Source of the DNA: Nostoc sp. FACHB-152
GTDB taxonomy: Bacteria; Cyanobacteriota; Cyanobacteriia; Cyanobacteriales; Nostocaceae
Reading direction: 5' to 3'
Length of the DNA: 64,000 nucleotides
Assembly: GCF_014697475.1 (NCBI RefSeq)
Contig: NZ_JACJRV010000007.1
Coordinates: forward strand, 62,001-126,000
A program made the translations under genes and the position numbers. Of the stretch, positions 46,513-56,219 are shown piece after piece; the stretch's first letter is position 1; each line of letters starts with the position of its first letter. The notes under the pieces are model-generated. The model had not been told where the DNA came from. It did no database searches and saw nothing but the letters and a program-made list of their open reading frames with translations.

Positions 46513-46788
46513 TCAAAAATCCTCATCATCAACGAAAAACTCGGCATCATCTTCAAACCGATTATTTTTCCCAGAATCAGCCAATCCCCAAAGAGGTTGC
46601 AGCACAGCTATACCAATTACTCCAATCGCTGCACTAAAAGCTAGCACTAAACCTACTGGTATTTGAATTGATTGAAAACTCAAAAATCTTAACGATACTG
46701 GTGTGGCATTTTGGACTGAGATAATTGCGATCGCTACTATCCAAACAGCCACAATCACAGATATTAACAAATTACCAATAGTCTTCAT
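46513..46788 (-). CDS. LapA-domain (DUF1049) membrane protein
   Basis: A 91-residue inner-membrane protein with two hydrophobic helices (about 5-28 and 42-66) and the LapA/DUF1049 pattern: VQNATPVSLRFLSFQSIQIP between them and an acidic cytoplasmic tail (RFEDDAEFFVDDEDF). Related proteins in other bacteria (LapA/YciS) take part in controlling lipopolysaccharide synthesis; for cyanobacteria the role is unproven. It lies downstream of the phosphohexomutase gene on the same strand, 72 bp away across a hairpin. Confidence 0.75.
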   Translation of the reverse strand: MKTIGNLLISVIVAVWIVAIAIISVQNATPVSLRFLSFQSIQIPVGLVLAFSAAIGVIGIAVLQPLWGLADSGKNNRFEDDAEFFVDDEDF

Positions 46789-46812
46789 CAGAAAACGCTA
46801 CCACTGATTAAT

Positions 46813-46848
46813 GCAGATGAACGCGCATATTGATTTACGTTCATCTGC
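46813..46848. repeat. Palindromic repeat GCAGATGAACG / CGTTCATCTGC
   Basis: Perfect 11-bp arms (46813-46823 and 46838-46848), 14-nt loop, in the gap between the phosphohexomutase and LapA genes. GCAGATGAACGC sequences are a known dispersed repeat type in Nostoc genomes. It may also serve as a transcription or RNA-processing signal. Confidence 0.65.
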
Positions 46849-46859
46849 GGTTTAAACTC

Positions 46860-48287
46860 TTATCCTAACTTAGCAATTTCGCTCTCCATTTCTTGAGCGA
46901 TTTGGGAGAGTTTTTCGGGGGTGTTGGTTTCCATATAAACGCGTACCAGTGGTTCTGTACCAGAAGGACGCAACAGTACCCAGCTACCTTCTTCTAAGTA
47001 AAGCTTAATACCATCTTTCCGTCCGGCTTCTTTAACCTTTATACCAGCCACTTCTGAGGGTGGGTTTTTAGTATAGGAGTCGATGACAGCGTTTTTGTGA
47101 GCGTCAGTTAAGTGTAAATCAAGACGTTTGTTATACAAGGGGCCATCAGCTTCGGCGATCGCTTCTTTGACAAGTTGACTTAGGGGTTTGCCTTCGTAAG
47201 CGATCGCTTCTGCTACTAACATATCGGCTAAAATGCCATCTTTTTCGGGAATATGTCCAATTACACTTAAACCGCCTGATTCTTCACCGCCAATCAGGAC
47301 GGTAGTTTCCCGCATTTTTTCACCGATGTATTTAAAACCTACTGCTGTTTCATAAATTGTTAGACCATATTTAGCTGCCAGATTATCCAGTAGGTGAGTT
47401 GTGGCTACAGTGCGGACGATTGCACCGCTTTTGCCTTTATTTTTGATTAAATGCCTTGCTAAGACTAAAAGCACTGTGTTAGGCGTGAGGACGTTGCCTT
47501 GCTCATCTACGATACCAAAGCGATCGCTATCACCATCTGTCGCCAAACCTAAATCAGCTTGGTCGCGACGCACAGCTTCAACTAACTCTTCTAGTTGTTC
47601 GCCTTTGGGTTCTGGCATTCCCCCACCAAATAGCACATCCCGCCAAGTGTGGAAGCTTTCTAATTGAGTACCACTGTGTTGCAAAACTTCATCTAAATAA
47701 CCGCGAGATGTGGAATATAACGCATCATATTTAACTTTTAAATGGGCGCTTTTAATGCGTTCTACATCGAGCAATGTGTAGATAAATTGCAAATAAGCGG
47801 GTTTAGGATCAAAAATAGAAATTGACCCGCTAGGGTTGTTACTAGGCAGATCATCCGAGGCAGTTTCAATATTTGCCACAATAGTATCAGTGATTTCTGG
47901 AGTGGCAGGCCCGGCATAATCAGGGATATATTTAATTCCACAATATGGTGCAGGGTTATGGCTAGCTGTAAACATCAACGCCCCCGCCGAATTTAAGTGA
48001 CGGGCGTTGTAGGCAATTACTGGTGTGGGGCAATCCCGATCGGTAATTTTGACCGTCCAACCCAAGTCTGCTAAGACTTGAGCAGCTGTACGGGCAAACT
48101 CATCAGCTAAAAACCGCGTATCGTAAGCAATTAGAACTGGTCTGTCTTTAGAGTAGGCTGTTTCGAGGTAACTTGCGATCGCTCTAGTTACTTTCCGCAC
48201 ATTGGGGAAAGTAAAGTCATCGGCTATAATTCCTCGCCAACCATCAGTCCCAAATTTTATTTTGCTGGAATTGCTACTCGCGCTCAT
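46860..48287 (-). CDS. Phosphoglucomutase/phosphomannomutase family protein
   Basis: A 475-residue α-D-phosphohexomutase with all four family elements: the N-terminal KFGTDGWRG sugar loop, active-site phospho-Ser109 in FTASHNP, the Mg-binding DGDSDRFG loop (near 250), the GGEESGGLS sugar-specificity loop and the C-terminal RPSGTEPLVRVY phosphate clamp. It interconverts hexose 1- and 6-phosphates; whether glucose, mannose or glucosamine is preferred cannot be told from sequence, but GGEESGG is typical of phosphoglucomutase/phosphomannomutase types. The start could be GTG 48296 instead. Divergent from the nuclease gene. Confidence 0.9.
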   Translation of the reverse strand: MSASSNSSKIKFGTDGWRGIIADDFTFPNVRKVTRAIASYLETAYSKDRPVLIAYDTRFLADEFARTAAQVLADLGWTVKITDRDCPTPVIAYNARHLNSAGALMFTASHNPAPYCGIKYIPDYAGPATPEITDTIVANIETASDDLPSNNPSGSISIFDPKPAYLQFIYTLLDVERIKSAHLKVKYDALYSTSRGYLDEVLQHSGTQLESFHTWRDVLFGGGMPEPKGEQLEELVEAVRRDQADLGLATDGDSDRFGIVDEQGNVLTPNTVLLVLARHLIKNKGKSGAIVRTVATTHLLDNLAAKYGLTIYETAVGFKYIGEKMRETTVLIGGEESGGLSVIGHIPEKDGILADMLVAEAIAYEGKPLSQLVKEAIAEADGPLYNKRLDLHLTDAHKNAVIDSYTKNPPSEVAGIKVKEAGRKDGIKLYLEEGSWVLLRPSGTEPLVRVYMETNTPEKLSQIAQEMESEIAKLG

Positions 48288-48437
48288 TGTTGCCACGTTC
48301 TCCCGTCCATCTTCAGTACTCTATTAGGAAGCTTGCCGCAAAGCGTGCGTAGCTGCAACTATCAAAAGAAATTATGAGCAGTAAAAATTAATGCTCAACT
48401 TTCTCTCCACTGTATTTTTTCTCACTGCTTGTTAGCG

Positions 48438-49277
48438 ATGTCAACCCCCGACAGCCCATTTGTCAGTTACCACCTTTGGTCTTTAATTGCCCCAGCGACA
48501 GGGCAAGAACGCTGGCATTGTCAGATGCGTCGTGGGTTTATCAAAGCGCGTCAACATGAGCCAAAAGTAAAAGAGCTATTAAACCAAGCTACGCCACCCC
48601 AACGGATTGGTATACTCGCCCAAAAAGGCGTTTATGAGTTTCATCATAATAGACATTTGTTAAACAAATCTGATGGGGTAGAAAAAGTTGCACAGTTATT
48701 AAAACTAAGTAATACCAGCTATCAAGTGCAACAGCGTGTTATTCAAATTTTGAAAAGATATCAAAATGCACCTTTATTAAGGGGAAAAAACATTCTGCAA
48801 TTAACCCCTGGTGATGAAGGCTTTCCTAAACCGATTTTAATTGGTCAAGGCGATGCTGTTTTTCGCTTATATGCGGCTATGGACTGCATTTTTATTGATG
48901 GCGATCGCACTTTACATATTTTAGATTTCAAAACTGGGAAATCTGCATTTGACCAGAGGCAAGCTTTAGTTTATTTGCTGGCTGCTCGTTATCTTTATCC
49001 TGGCCGACAAGCAGTAGCATCATTTTATAATTTAGAACTAGGTAAAAAATCTGATTTAATTAAAATTACGAATCACGAATTTGAAAATTTAAAATATGAG
49101 TTAGCCAATATTGCTCACAAACATCAAGATGATTTGCAAAAATATCATCAACGGAATAGTGATTTTAGTAAAATTTTTCCACCAAACCCTGGCTATCACT
49201 GTCGATTTTGTCCATTTAATTCTATTTGTGAATTTGCTAACTTGACTACTTCTCCTCACCCAGTATTACCAGTGTAA
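48438..49277 (+). CDS. RecB/Cas4-like PD-(D/E)XK nuclease with Fe-S cluster motif
   Basis: A 279-residue protein with the RecB-type nuclease core: Asp139 in GQGDAVF, then Asp163-Phe-Lys165 in ILDFKTGKSA, and DQRQALVYLLAARYL as QxxxY-like motif. Cys255, Cys258 and Cys264 (CRFCPFNSIC) with a possible fourth ligand at Cys28 form the CX2CX5C arrangement of the iron-sulfur cluster in Cas4 and AddB-type nucleases. No cas genes or CRISPR array are in the window, so it is a stand-alone nuclease, probably in DNA repair. ATG 48438 is chosen over TTG 48429. Confidence 0.78.
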   Translation: MSTPDSPFVSYHLWSLIAPATGQERWHCQMRRGFIKARQHEPKVKELLNQATPPQRIGILAQKGVYEFHHNRHLLNKSDGVEKVAQLLKLSNTSYQVQQRVIQILKRYQNAPLLRGKNILQLTPGDEGFPKPILIGQGDAVFRLYAAMDCIFIDGDRTLHILDFKTGKSAFDQRQALVYLLAARYLYPGRQAVASFYNLELGKKSDLIKITNHEFENLKYELANIAHKHQDDLQKYHQRNSDFSKIFPPNPGYHCRFCPFNSICEFANLTTSPHPVLPV

Positions 49278-49330
49278 AGGCAGCAGTAAATTTATTTTTT
49301 ATGTAAGCACATATTAATCCAAAATTAGTA

Positions 49331-50713
49331 TTAGCAAATCTCTTTAAAATAAGAGATATCAATATTGCCAAAATAAATAGTTATAGCAATGTTAACCTGT
49401 TCTAAAACCTGAACTAGCCAATTATTACTGTTGGTAGGAGCCGATTCATAGTGATAAAATAAAGTTGCTAAACGCTTTTCGAGAGATGGTTTAACTTTAG
49501 GACAAATTAGTAATATTTTTAGTAATAATCCTGTGGTAATTGTAGTGCCTTGGTTACTAATCAGGTCTATTAAATTAAAATGCTGAATCGAGCAGTGACT
49601 TTCAACTATTAAAAAATTTAATAACTGACTACAAGTTCTCAGGATTAAAAATTCATCTAGTTTTTGCTCATCAGCTTGTGGGAGTATATTTTGTAATTGT
49701 GTATGTAATTTTTGTTGAAATTGACGTTTTCCTGAACCTCCAGCGACAGCAGACATGAGATATTTAGATAAATCTTGTTTAAAATCACGAAAACAAGCAG
49801 CCTGCTGACTAGAATTTAAAAATTTTTGTGCTAACTCTTGGTATGTGCAGTTACCTTCGAGTTTACCCATAAAATGTTTGAGGGTGTCATGGAGTTGGCG
49901 ATCGCTTAATAATGTAGGATTATTCACAGGCCGCAAAATTCGGTCTGCTTCATCTACCGATACTTTTTTTAATATTTGAGAGCGGCGTACTTGATAAGTT
50001 ACATATTTAGATAAATCAACTTCAAATTGTCTTTGCACCTGTGCTTGCATTTGCTTAACACGCCACTGGTGTTCAAATGTGGAATCATCACTAGTTAAAC
50101 AATTTTCGTATAAATAAGGATAACGCCGAATTAGTATGATTAAAGACTGATTGTCATAGCTACTATTTACCTCTGAATTTTTTGTCAACACCTGCCCAAA
50201 TCGGCGTAACATCAAGTATTGTTCACTGGTGATAAATATCTGTACTAATTCACGTAAAAATCTAATATTACGATAACGAAAACTCGTAGCTCTTGACCTC
50301 GTAGGTGATGATTCAAATAATTGGATTAATGTTGGAATCGCATGATGCAGTTGTGGTTGCATATGCCAACGATTAATTAAAATATGACAGCAGCGATTAA
50401 GAAAAAACATAAACTCATGTTTAGCATTTTTAGCTGCTGTGATTTTATCTAAAATTAATAATATTTCTGGTTCAGGATAATCTGCACCTTCAATAAATAA
50501 AGCTCGACATCGCTCAATCATCTCATGAGTAGATTTAATTTGCACTAAATGGAGCAAGTGTTTATATATTTGTTCTTCTTCAGCAGTAGCTTGTTGAGAA
50601 GTTTTTCTTAAGTATGAAGGCTCGTAAGTTGTTTTGCTAGTAACTAGTGTATTAGTAGCAGTTATTAGCTGTTTAGGACTTTTTTGAGATTTAGATTTCA
50701 TCCAATTAGTCAC
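49331..50713 (-). CDS. Conserved cyanobacterial hypothetical protein, 460 residues
   Basis: A large, mostly α-helical, soluble protein of unknown family. No signal peptide, membrane helix or catalytic motif is visible. Residues about 55-330 look like repeated helices (HLLHLVQIKSTHEMIERCRA, QPQLHHAIPTLIQLFESSPT), which suggests an α-solenoid; the centre has a conserved-looking stretch VDLSKYVTYQVRRSQIL. The start is GTG with GGGG about ten bases upstream; ATG four codons later is possible. It follows the nuclease gene tail-to-tail. I have a weak recollection of similar proteins in other Nostocales but no function. Confidence 0.65.
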   Translation of the reverse strand: MTNWMKSKSQKSPKQLITATNTLVTSKTTYEPSYLRKTSQQATAEEEQIYKHLLHLVQIKSTHEMIERCRALFIEGADYPEPEILLILDKITAAKNAKHEFMFFLNRCCHILINRWHMQPQLHHAIPTLIQLFESSPTRSRATSFRYRNIRFLRELVQIFITSEQYLMLRRFGQVLTKNSEVNSSYDNQSLIILIRRYPYLYENCLTSDDSTFEHQWRVKQMQAQVQRQFEVDLSKYVTYQVRRSQILKKVSVDEADRILRPVNNPTLLSDRQLHDTLKHFMGKLEGNCTYQELAQKFLNSSQQAACFRDFKQDLSKYLMSAVAGGSGKRQFQQKLHTQLQNILPQADEQKLDEFLILRTCSQLLNFLIVESHCSIQHFNLIDLISNQGTTITTGLLLKILLICPKVKPSLEKRLATLFYHYESAPTNSNNWLVQVLEQVNIAITIYFGNIDISYFKEIC

Positions 50714-51256
50714 TTTATAATTACCCCTTTAAAATTGGGTTGCTGAATTTTAAGAAATTAAGATTGCGGTCTTTAAAACTTTAGGAATCTAATCTCTCTA
50801 TTTACTGATGTGCCTAGTAAGTTTCAGGAAAATGTATATAAATACTTATGATGGCTTGAGAAAACGCTGCGCTAACTATATACAGGAAGATTATCTTAAT
50901 TAGACGAAGCTGTCTTGAGGGTGTCTACGGGTTTTTCTGTGTAGTCACCTTAGAGTCAAGGTATCCATATTAATACGAATGAAAGTGATAAATTTCCTGT
51001 AAGGCAGCAAAATAAACAGTAGTTTTCAGTAACAGCCTCAGTGATGCGTCAAGTTTACTCTAAGTTTATTTATACCCAATAGCCTGATTCAAGATAATAT
51101 TTAAAAAATTAGTATGTTAATACCATTTCACGAAATAATTGCTCCTCTGCTCTCCTGCGATCTAAACTGCAAATTAGGTGTTTAATAGCTTATTAGTGGG
51201 TCATTTTCCTCTGTGAGCAAAATTTAGAGTAGATGACCCAACTAACGAGGTGAAAA
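50714..51256. other. Intergenic region, nothing recognised
   Basis: A 543-bp gap between two minus-strand genes. It is AT-rich, with no STRR, palindrome or conserved ORF that I can support. Confidence 0.45.
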
Positions 51257-52888
51257 TTAAAAAGGCGGTAATTCTTTAAGAATCGTAAACCGAATATGGT
51301 TAATTGCTAAATCACCTATGGCAATATCTTCTTTTGTCAGTCTATTACCTTGACTAGTTAAAGTCTCAAAAGAGATGCCTTTACCAATTTCAATGTGATA
51401 CCAACACAAGCCCATAAAAAAGCGCGTGGGATAAGGGCCATAATTTCCAATATCATCAGGGTTCGATTCCATTGGCAACCAACCGAAATTTGGGATGTAA
51501 AATTCTAACCAAACGTGATTAAAATCTGGCTGTAATGGCACTCCTTGGTGTTCGCTATAGGGTGGACATTTATATCTGCCGACTGTGCGACAGGGGATGC
51601 CATTCAAACGGCATAAAGCCAGTAAAACGCCCACATATTCACCACAGGAACCAACTCCGCGTTCTAAAACGATATCTGGGGTGTCAATGTAGGGTTTAAT
51701 GCCATAGGATAGTTCATCGTAGACGTAGTTACGGATACTATACATTTTCCGTAGTAAGTTGCTTTCGGAACCGATCGCATCATCGGCAGCACGACGGACA
51801 ATGGGAGTATCCATTGCTAAATCATCGTCATCTACCAAGTAGCGACTTTGAAACTCTGCTGGTAGTTGGGGCAGATTTTCTACATCTTTTGGTGTCAGAC
51901 GATATTTAATCCCTCGGACTTCTAACAATGCTTTCCAGCCAAATATCTGGCGTTCACCAGGAGTTAGGGTATCAAATTTAAACACTGCCACGCGTTGCCC
52001 ATCAATGACTTCTTCAGTAAAGGGGACACCAATAGGTTCTACGTGTTTGAGTTTTTGGCGTTCTGTTTCTGAGGGTAGGGCAATGCGCCATTCTACATCT
52101 TGTAAATACACCTCTTCTAAAGGCGAAATTTCCTCAGCATAGGACATTTCTATGAGATAGCCATTAGAAAGGGCGCAGCGTTTCTCAGGGTTGTAATGAT
52201 AATACAATGGGTGAATAAAAGTGCGATCGCGGTAAGTTAACTCATGATTCGGGTCAGCATTCGGATTATCTCGAATGTAAGGTTCTTCCGAAGCATAGGC
52301 AACATATAAAGTTTCTTTGCCATCAGCATCTTTATGTACTGCAATACCTGTCGGCGAATCAAACGGTGTCAGGACACTGAAATTCAATTCCCCTGTTGCC
52401 CGATCCATCGAGTAAACTGTTTGTTCAGTGCGATCGCAAATCCACAAAGTTTCTTGTGTCACCGTCAAATTTTCTACACCGACCCCAGGCGCATAAAATT
52501 TGGTAATCTCTTTACGCGTATTGCGGTCAAAAATCAAAATGTAACCTAGCTTTTGACAGCTAACATAAACAGTTGATTCCCAAACAGCCACACCATTAGC
52601 GGTATAGGGCAAGGTAGCAAAATGTTCTAGTCCTAACGAACCAATCTTAGATACATAAACACTATTGCCACGAGTCACCCAGAGGGTATCTTCCCAAACT
52701 GCTAAACCAGTGACATCAGTAAATTCTTTAATCTGATGCGGATTGATAATTTTGCTGTTGTCAGATTCAGGATCAATCTCTAGTAGATGCCCTTTGATAC
52801 TGTCAATTGCAATGAGTGTATCGTCAATGAAAGCAATGCCACATAGAGTGGCAGCCGTAAGCGGTCGAATTGTCCTTTGCCCAAACAT
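51257..52888 (-). CDS. β-propeller plus transglutaminase-like protein
   Basis: A 543-residue two-part protein. The N-terminal part (about 1-210) is a series of short repeats such as VTGLAVWEDTLWVTRGNSVY, NGVAVWESTVYVSC and LTVTQETLWICDRTEQTVYS, which suggests a β-propeller. The C-terminal part (about 365-500) is a transglutaminase-like core with Cys415 in GVGSCGEYVG, His458 in NHVWLEFY and Asp478/479 in MESNPDD, the Cys-His-Asp triad. Such domains are usually cysteine peptidases or transferases on proteins or cell-wall peptides. No signal peptide is seen. Substrate and location are unknown; the domain combination is uncommon to me. Confidence 0.78.
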   Translation of the reverse strand: MFGQRTIRPLTAATLCGIAFIDDTLIAIDSIKGHLLEIDPESDNSKIINPHQIKEFTDVTGLAVWEDTLWVTRGNSVYVSKIGSLGLEHFATLPYTANGVAVWESTVYVSCQKLGYILIFDRNTRKEITKFYAPGVGVENLTVTQETLWICDRTEQTVYSMDRATGELNFSVLTPFDSPTGIAVHKDADGKETLYVAYASEEPYIRDNPNADPNHELTYRDRTFIHPLYYHYNPEKRCALSNGYLIEMSYAEEISPLEEVYLQDVEWRIALPSETERQKLKHVEPIGVPFTEEVIDGQRVAVFKFDTLTPGERQIFGWKALLEVRGIKYRLTPKDVENLPQLPAEFQSRYLVDDDDLAMDTPIVRRAADDAIGSESNLLRKMYSIRNYVYDELSYGIKPYIDTPDIVLERGVGSCGEYVGVLLALCRLNGIPCRTVGRYKCPPYSEHQGVPLQPDFNHVWLEFYIPNFGWLPMESNPDDIGNYGPYPTRFFMGLCWYHIEIGKGISFETLTSQGNRLTKEDIAIGDLAINHIRFTILKELPPF

Positions 52889-53211
52889 CTGGCTAGCAGT
52901 CTAACTAGGGAGTGCAAAACTTATATTCATACATATTCAACGGTTTAGCACGCATTGCATTAATTTTGCTATGACCTCTAGACGTAACTGCGAATTCTCC
53001 TAGCTCGAAATTTTTCAAATTTGTTATTAGAAATACTATGATTTACATAAAAATACAGAGAATGCCAACTAAATAAAAATTAGCAAATAATTAAAAACAC
53101 ATTTAAACTTGTACAAGTTGGCAATAGCCCTAATATAACTTTAGTTGATGGTTTTCCTGCCATCACTAAGATTATGATCGAATTTTGTAACCTTTTTCTG
53201 TAACCTATACA
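52889..53211. promoter_or_regulatory. Divergent promoter region, transglutaminase-like / PacL genes
   Basis: A 323-bp AT-rich gap between divergent start codons. No clear operator or repeat is visible. Confidence 0.35.
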
Positions 53212-56073
53212 ATGTCTGCTAATTCTCTGCCTGACAGTGCCGCAAATTGGCACACTTTGGAAGTTGATAAAGCTCTAGGCCTGCTTGATAGTAAGGCAGA
53301 CAGTGGCTTAACACCCCAAGAAGTTGAACAACGGTTGCAAAAATACGGCACCAATGAATTAGAAGAACACGGTGGCCGTAGTGCTTGGGAGATACTGCTA
53401 GATCAGTTCAAAAACATTATGTTGTTGATGCTGATTGCAGTGGCTTTTATTTCCGGTTTTTTGGATTTTACCGCTTGGCAAGCTGGTGAATTAAAGCCAG
53501 GAGAAGTGCCATTTAAAGATACAATTGCGATTTTGGCAATTGTGATTCTCAATGGCATCCTTGGTTATGTGCAAGAAAGCCGGGCGGAAAAAGCTTTAGC
53601 TGCACTCAAACAGATGGCTTCTCCCTTAGTGCGAGTCATCCGCGATCGCAAACTGTTGGATGTAACAGCTAAAGAAATCGTTCCAGGAGATATCATGCTC
53701 CTGGAAGCAGGGGTGCAGATAGCCGCAGATGGACGCTTAATCGAACAGTCCAATTTACAAGTACGAGAGTCAGCACTGACAGGTGAAGCGGAAGCTGTTA
53801 ATAAACAAGCAAATTTACAACTACCAGAAGACACATCTTTAGGCGATCGCCTGAATTTAGTCTATCAAGGTACAGAAGTTGTCCAAGGGCGCGGCAAGGT
53901 TCTGGTGACAAACACTGGCATGACAACAGAACTAGGTAAAATTGCTGAGATGTTGCAGTCGGTGGAGAGTGAACCGACACCGCTACAACAACGAATGACC
54001 CAACTAGGCAATGTCTTGGTAACAGGTTCCTTGGTTTTGGTGGCGATCGTTGTTGTTGGCGGTGTCATCCAAGCCGGAGGTTTTAGCCCCCTCAAGGATT
54101 TATTAGAAGTTTCTTTGAGTATGGCGGTGGCGGTAGTTCCCGAAGGTTTACCCGCCGTTATTACCGTTACCTTGGCATTAGGAACCCAGCGCATGGTACG
54201 TCGCAATGCCTTGATTCGTAAATTGCCAGCAGTAGAAACATTAGGTTCAGTCACTACGATTTGTTCTGATAAAACAGGCACACTGACACAGAACAAAATG
54301 GTGGTGCAATCTATATTTACCAACAACAAAACTTTTAAAATCACAGGAGAAGGTTATGCTCCTGTTGGTGATTTTCAATTAGATAGTCAAAAAATTCCCG
54401 TTGAAGATTATGCTGAAATCCCAGCGTTGTTAGTTGCCTGCGCCGTTTGTAATGACTCAGTATTGCAAAAAGAAAAAGGCGAATGGGCAATTTTAGGCGA
54501 CCCCACCGAAGGTGCATTGGTGACATTAGCCGGAAAAGCTGGCATTGAAAAAGACCAGTGGAACAGTAAGTTACCGCGTGTGAGTGAATTTCCCTTCTCC
54601 TCAGAACGCAAACGCATGAGCGTGATTACTCAGGTAGAAGAAGTAGCCACAGGGGAACCATCATTAACAGGGATTGATCCAGCGATCGCAGGTTTTGTCA
54701 ACTCTGAATCTTACCTGATGTTTACCAAAGGTTCACCAGAGTTAATTTTGGCGCGTTGCACACAAATTCGTTTAGGTACAAACACAGCACCTCTGACTGA
54801 AGAACAACGCAGTCAAATCCTAGCAGCAAACGACCAAATGGCAAGTAAAGGCTTGCGGGTGCTAGGTTTCTCTTACAAAGCCCTGTCAGCAGTACCGCCA
54901 GAAGGCTCAGATGAAGAATCTGAGAAAAATTTGGTTTGGCTGGGATTGGTGGGAATGCTAGATGCACCACGCCCAGAAGTGAGGGACGCAGTGGCAGAAT
55001 GTCGCCAAGCAGGTATTCGCCCAATCATGATTACAGGCGACCACCAGTTAACAGCACGCGCCATTGCTACCGATTTGGGAATTGCTCAAGAAGGCGACAG
55101 AGTCCTGACTGGTCAAGAATTGCAACGCATGAGCGACCAAGAACTAGAGCAACAAGTTGACTTAGTAAGTATCTATGCCAGAGTTTCCCCAGAACACAAA
55201 CTACGGATTGTGCAAGCATTGCAACGCCGGGGTAGATTTGTTGCCATGACAGGCGATGGTGTTAATGATGCCCCAGCCTTAAAACAAGCAGACATCGGTA
55301 TTGCGATGGGCATCACTGGTACTGATGTGAGTAAAGAAGCCAGTGATATGGTGTTGCTAGATGATAACTTTGCGACAATCGTTGCCGCTACTAAAGAAGG
55401 TAGAGTTGTTTACACCAACATCCGCCGTTTTATTAAATACATCTTGGGTAGTAACATCGGTGAAGTTTTAACGATTGCCGCCGCACCTATCTTAGGTTTG
55501 GGTGGCGTTCCTCTCACACCATTACAAATTCTGTGGATGAACTTGGTGACAGATGGTTTACCAGCCTTAGCCTTGGCAGTGGAACCACCAGAACCAGATG
55601 TGATGAAACGTCCACCATTCAGTCCCCGCGAAAGCATTTTTGCTAGGGGTTTGGGTTCTTACATGATTCGGATTGGGATTGTGTTTGCGGTTATTTCGAT
55701 TATTCTTATGGCTTGGGCATATCGCCATTCTCATGCAGTCACAGGGCCAGAACTGAGCCAGGATCGTTGGAAAACAATGGTGTTCACAGCCTTGTGTATT
55801 GCCCAAATGGGTCATGCGATCGCAATTCGTTCCAACAATCAACTCACCATTGAAATGAATCCCTTTTCTAATCCCTATGTACTAGGTGCAGTTGTGGTGA
55901 CGACGATTTTGCAACTGATGCTTGTTTATGTTCCACCCCTGCGCGATTTCTTTGGCACTCACTGGCTACCGCCTACAGAGTTGGCGATTTGTTTTGGTTT
56001 TAGTGCCTTAATGTTTGTCTGGATTGAAGCTGAAAAAATCTTCTTCCGTTTAATGGGTAAGAGGACTGTGTAA
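53212..56073 (+). CDS. pacL: P-type cation ATPase, Ca2+/PacL type
   Basis: A 953-residue P2-type ATPase with an N-terminal cation-ATPase domain (about 10-80), actuator [14 protein letters not shown] (residues 310-314) in the ion-binding helix M4, phosphorylated Asp353 in [11 protein letters not shown], and the hinge [18 protein letters not shown]-terminal M5-M10 contain [15 protein letters not shown] and [20 protein letters not shown]. The M4 PEGLP and the M6 NLVTDGLPA sequences are those of PacL/SERCA-like Ca2+ (or Na+/Mn2+) pumps. It exports the cation from the cytoplasm. No regulatory gene is adjacent. Confidence 0.88.
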   Translation: MSANSLPDSAANWHTLEVDKALGLLDSKADSGLTPQEVEQRLQKYGTNELEEHGGRSAWEILLDQFKNIMLLMLIAVAFISGFLDFTAWQAGELKPGEVPFKDTIAILAIVILNGILGYVQESRAEKALAALKQMASPLVRVIRDRKLLDVTAKEIVPGDIMLLEAGVQIAADGRLIEQSNLQVRESALTGEAEAVNKQANLQLPEDTSLGDRLNLVYQGTEVVQGRGKVLVTNTGMTTELGKIAEMLQSVESEPTPLQQRMTQLGNVLVTGSLVLVAIVVVGGVIQAGGFSPLKDLLEVSLSMAVAVVPEGLPAVITVTLALGTQRMVRRNALIRKLPAVETLGSVTTICSDKTGTLTQNKMVVQSIFTNNKTFKITGEGYAPVGDFQLDSQKIPVEDYAEIPALLVACAVCNDSVLQKEKGEWAILGDPTEGALVTLAGKAGIEKDQWNSKLPRVSEFPFSSERKRMSVITQVEEVATGEPSLTGIDPAIAGFVNSESYLMFTKGSPELILARCTQIRLGTNTAPLTEEQRSQILAANDQMASKGLRVLGFSYKALSAVPPEGSDEESEKNLVWLGLVGMLDAPRPEVRDAVAECRQAGIRPIMITGDHQLTARAIATDLGIAQEGDRVLTGQELQRMSDQELEQQVDLVSIYARVSPEHKLRIVQALQRRGRFVAMTGDGVNDAPALKQADIGIAMGITGTDVSKEASDMVLLDDNFATIVAATKEGRVVYTNIRRFIKYILGSNIGEVLTIAAAPILGLGGVPLTPLQILWMNLVTDGLPALALAVEPPEPDVMKRPPFSPRESIFARGLGSYMIRIGIVFAVISIILMAWAYRHSHAVTGPELSQDRWKTMVFTALCIAQMGHAIAIRSNNQLTIEMNPFSNPYVLGAVVVTTILQLMLVYVPPLRDFFGTHWLPPTELAICFGFSALMFVWIEAEKIFFRLMGKRTV

Positions 56074-56078
56074 AACAT

Positions 56079-56214
56079 GGGAATAGGGAATTGGGAGTAG
56101 GGAATAGGAGATAATTTTTTCTCAACTAACCTAGGTTTCGCCAGTTGTTTTAGGTTGGGAAACCTACCCAAAACACTGGCTTACTATTGACTATTGACCC
56201 TTGACCCTTGACCA
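56079..56214. repeat. STRR arrays between pacL and recF
   Basis: Four GGGAATA-type heptamers (56079-56106) and, separated by about 80 bp, TTGACTA, TTGACCC, TTGACCC, TTGACCA (56187-56214). The second array stops five bases before the recF ATG, so the recF ribosome-binding region is repeat-derived. Confidence 0.85.
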
Positions 56215-56219
56215 AATTT

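Noticed and set aside
53565-55842. Several minus-strand ORFs of 60-160 codons inside pacL
   Set aside because: They are shadows of a long, well-conserved ATPase frame.
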